Below, piece after piece: positions 62,618 through 64,000 of a DNA stretch of 64,000 nucleotides. Made by a program: the position numbers and the translations under genes. The stretch lies in the NCBI GenBank assembly GCA_963576565.1, contig OY755042.1:15289272-15353271 (forward strand). The letters run 5' to 3'. This DNA is from Aspidapion aeneum (Eukaryota > Arthropoda > Insecta > Coleoptera > Brentidae). The notes below the pieces were generated by a model that saw nothing but the letters and a program-made list of their open reading frames with translations, was not told where the DNA came from and did no database searches. Numbering within the stretch: position 1 is the first letter of the stretch; each line of letters begins with the position of its first letter.

Positions 62618-64000
62618 GTAAGATTTTAATATATTTTTGTAAATATTTTCTAGGGTTTCGTACCTTGCAGAAAGGTAGAATGAATGGATACTATAATCCT
62701 CAAATATAATAAGACCTTGAGCTTAAGCTGTTTGCTGAATTTTGATATAGGGTCAGCTGGCCTAAATCGTACCTCTTTTTGGTTTTTATTTTTTTTCTTT
62801 AGTACTAATAACTCTAATTATTTTTTTTTTATTCAAAACCATATGTCAGTCTTTTGGACACATACGAGCAATTTTTAAAATATGGTATTTTATTAAACTA
62901 TGGAGAAACAAGAGTTTTTGTAAGGGGTTGCAAACGGTACGATTTGGGAAACTGGTTGCCTTAATCGTACCAGCAGGTTTTTAAATCGTACCATCGGGCT
63001 CTTTTAAGATTTAATAAATATAAAGAAGTACAGAGATTTGTTGTCATATGAAAAAAGTAGATATATAAAATCGGAGGTGTTATTTACAAAAAAAGCAACG
63101 TTTAAATTTTTTTTAAAAGAACATTTTTAAGTTTATAAACAGAAGTCGCACAAGTAATCACCCTTAACTGAGAGGTCAGAATACATTTCATGTGCGCATT
63201 TTCTACACTTGATGCACTTTATCATATCTTCGACAAAAGACTGGCATATTGTGCATTACCACTCATCAGCATTGCTTTCAATTATTATTTTATTTTTCTT
63301 AGATGAATGAGTTCTTTTAGTTTTTTGTTTTGACTTTCCTGGTTGAAGTTGAAAGATTTCTCTTTTGAAAGCCCCTTTTGTCTTTTTTAATTCTTCTTTT
63401 TTTACCTTTAGAGCATATTTTAATTCTAGCTTATTCTTATCCTCATAAGCTTTTGTTTAATATTGCAACTTTTTGCGCACCTTTTTTTGCTCTTTCATCT
63501 AATTTTTTTTACGACTTTTGGAAGTGGACGTAATGGCTCAATTGAAACAGCCTTACTCTTTTTGTTGACCTACTTTCCTAAAGTTTAAATTTTACTAAAT
63601 ATTATTGCTATCTCACCGAACAAAAAAAGTATTTAATTTATATAAATTTTAAGTAGCTTTTTCGTTTTAAAGTAAAAAAATCCAATTTAAGTGAATCAAA
63701 TTAGTATGGTGTTTTAATCAGAATAAATGTATTGTTCTACGACCAAAAGTTTACAATCTTTCTACATCAAAGCTTACAGAAACTAAACACAAAGGTTTTT
63801 AAACATCAACTAAAACTTTGGAGATAAAGCAAATCTAGAATGTTCATACACCGGTCAATTAATGTACGAAATTTTTGCCTCCACTTTATTATTTTTAAAA
63901 GCAATAATACTTAGTTAGTTAGGTTCAGTTTAAGTTTCTGACCTAATTAAAGTTAGTAAAAAAATTTTGGACATTTTCAGACAATATGTAAATACGCAGT
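62618..64000. other. partial intron 25 with pogo-like transposase tail
   Basis: No exon is seen. AATCGTACC/GGTACGATT motifs occur in both orientations between 62765 and 62995, possibly the end of a mobile element whose coding remains are at 63120-63560. Confidence 0.45.
63120..63300 (-). pseudogene. cysteine-rich C-terminus of a pogo/Tigger-like transposase
   Basis: The minus strand reads EW-stop-CTICQSFVEDMIKCIKCRKC, then AHEMYSDLSVKGDYLCDFCL and a stop. The C-x2-C ... C-x2-C ... H ... C-x2-C arrangement matches the PHD-like tail common in insect pogo-type transposases. Lysine-rich remains continue upstream to about 63560 with stops. It is a relic, and the assignment is moderate. Confidence 0.5.

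Noticed and set aside
1..64000. A novel multi-gene system such as a defence, biosynthetic or toxin cluster
   Set aside because: All coding evidence belongs to one modular structural gene or to mobile elements; no other gene cluster is visible.

Overview
The window is AT-rich nuclear DNA from an arthropod, most probably an insect (a beetle is plausible but not shown). It carries one interior slice of a single giant plus-strand gene. I read 25 exons between 1455 and 62617, joined by GT/AG introns. Every exon is cysteine-rich EGF/DPY-type except one 6.5-kb Thr/Ser-rich exon. Together they give 21,615 coding bases (7,205 codons) with no in-frame stop, and both ends of the gene lie outside the window. 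The order of calcium-binding-type EGF modules, short four-cysteine DPY modules between EGFs, and a huge mucin-like block identifies it as the orthologue of dumpy (dp). In Drosophila dp encodes a very large extracellular protein anchoring epidermis, tendon cells and trachea to cuticle. The C-terminal ZP domain and membrane anchor expected for dumpy are not in this window.

Layout. 1455-14147: mixed EGF, EGF_CA and DPY modules in five exons, three of them long. 15958-21919: a DPY-dense part with runs of DPY modules not separated by EGFs. 23958-31013: small exons leading into the mucin block. 31695-38162: one exon, cysteine-free for about 2,096 codons, built of degenerate Thr/Ser/Lys/Glu repeats and a near-perfect 417-bp tandem duplication. 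40281-45418: three short EGF/DPY exons. 48951-55359: two long exons of regular EGF-DPY-EGF units. 59422-62617: six consecutive exons of 300-330 bp, each coding one such unit. Nearly all introns are phase 1, so modules can be added or lost without a frameshift. Only two introns (12367-12537 and 16802-19986) are phase 2.

The introns are a sink for mobile elements, none of which interrupts an exon: a young LTR element with a 5-bp target duplication whose internal gag-pol piece is inverted; a copia remnant; two related non-LTR retrotransposon fragments; Tc1/mariner, mariner and pogo-like transposase relics; several foldback or long-TIR elements; a TTAA-flanked palindrome; and a 515-bp repeat present as a tandem array at 46.5-48.3 kb and as an inverted pair at 0.4-1.4 kb. 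One intron holds a decayed partial copy of the mucin exon.

I see no rRNA, tRNA, CRISPR or second host gene. I did not find a new biological system here. The observations most worth checking are the composite LTR element, the recent in-frame duplication in the mucin exon, the intronic mucin-exon relic, and the recurrent splice-donor-like motif in the mucin repeats. All calls come from reading the sequence; no homology search was run.
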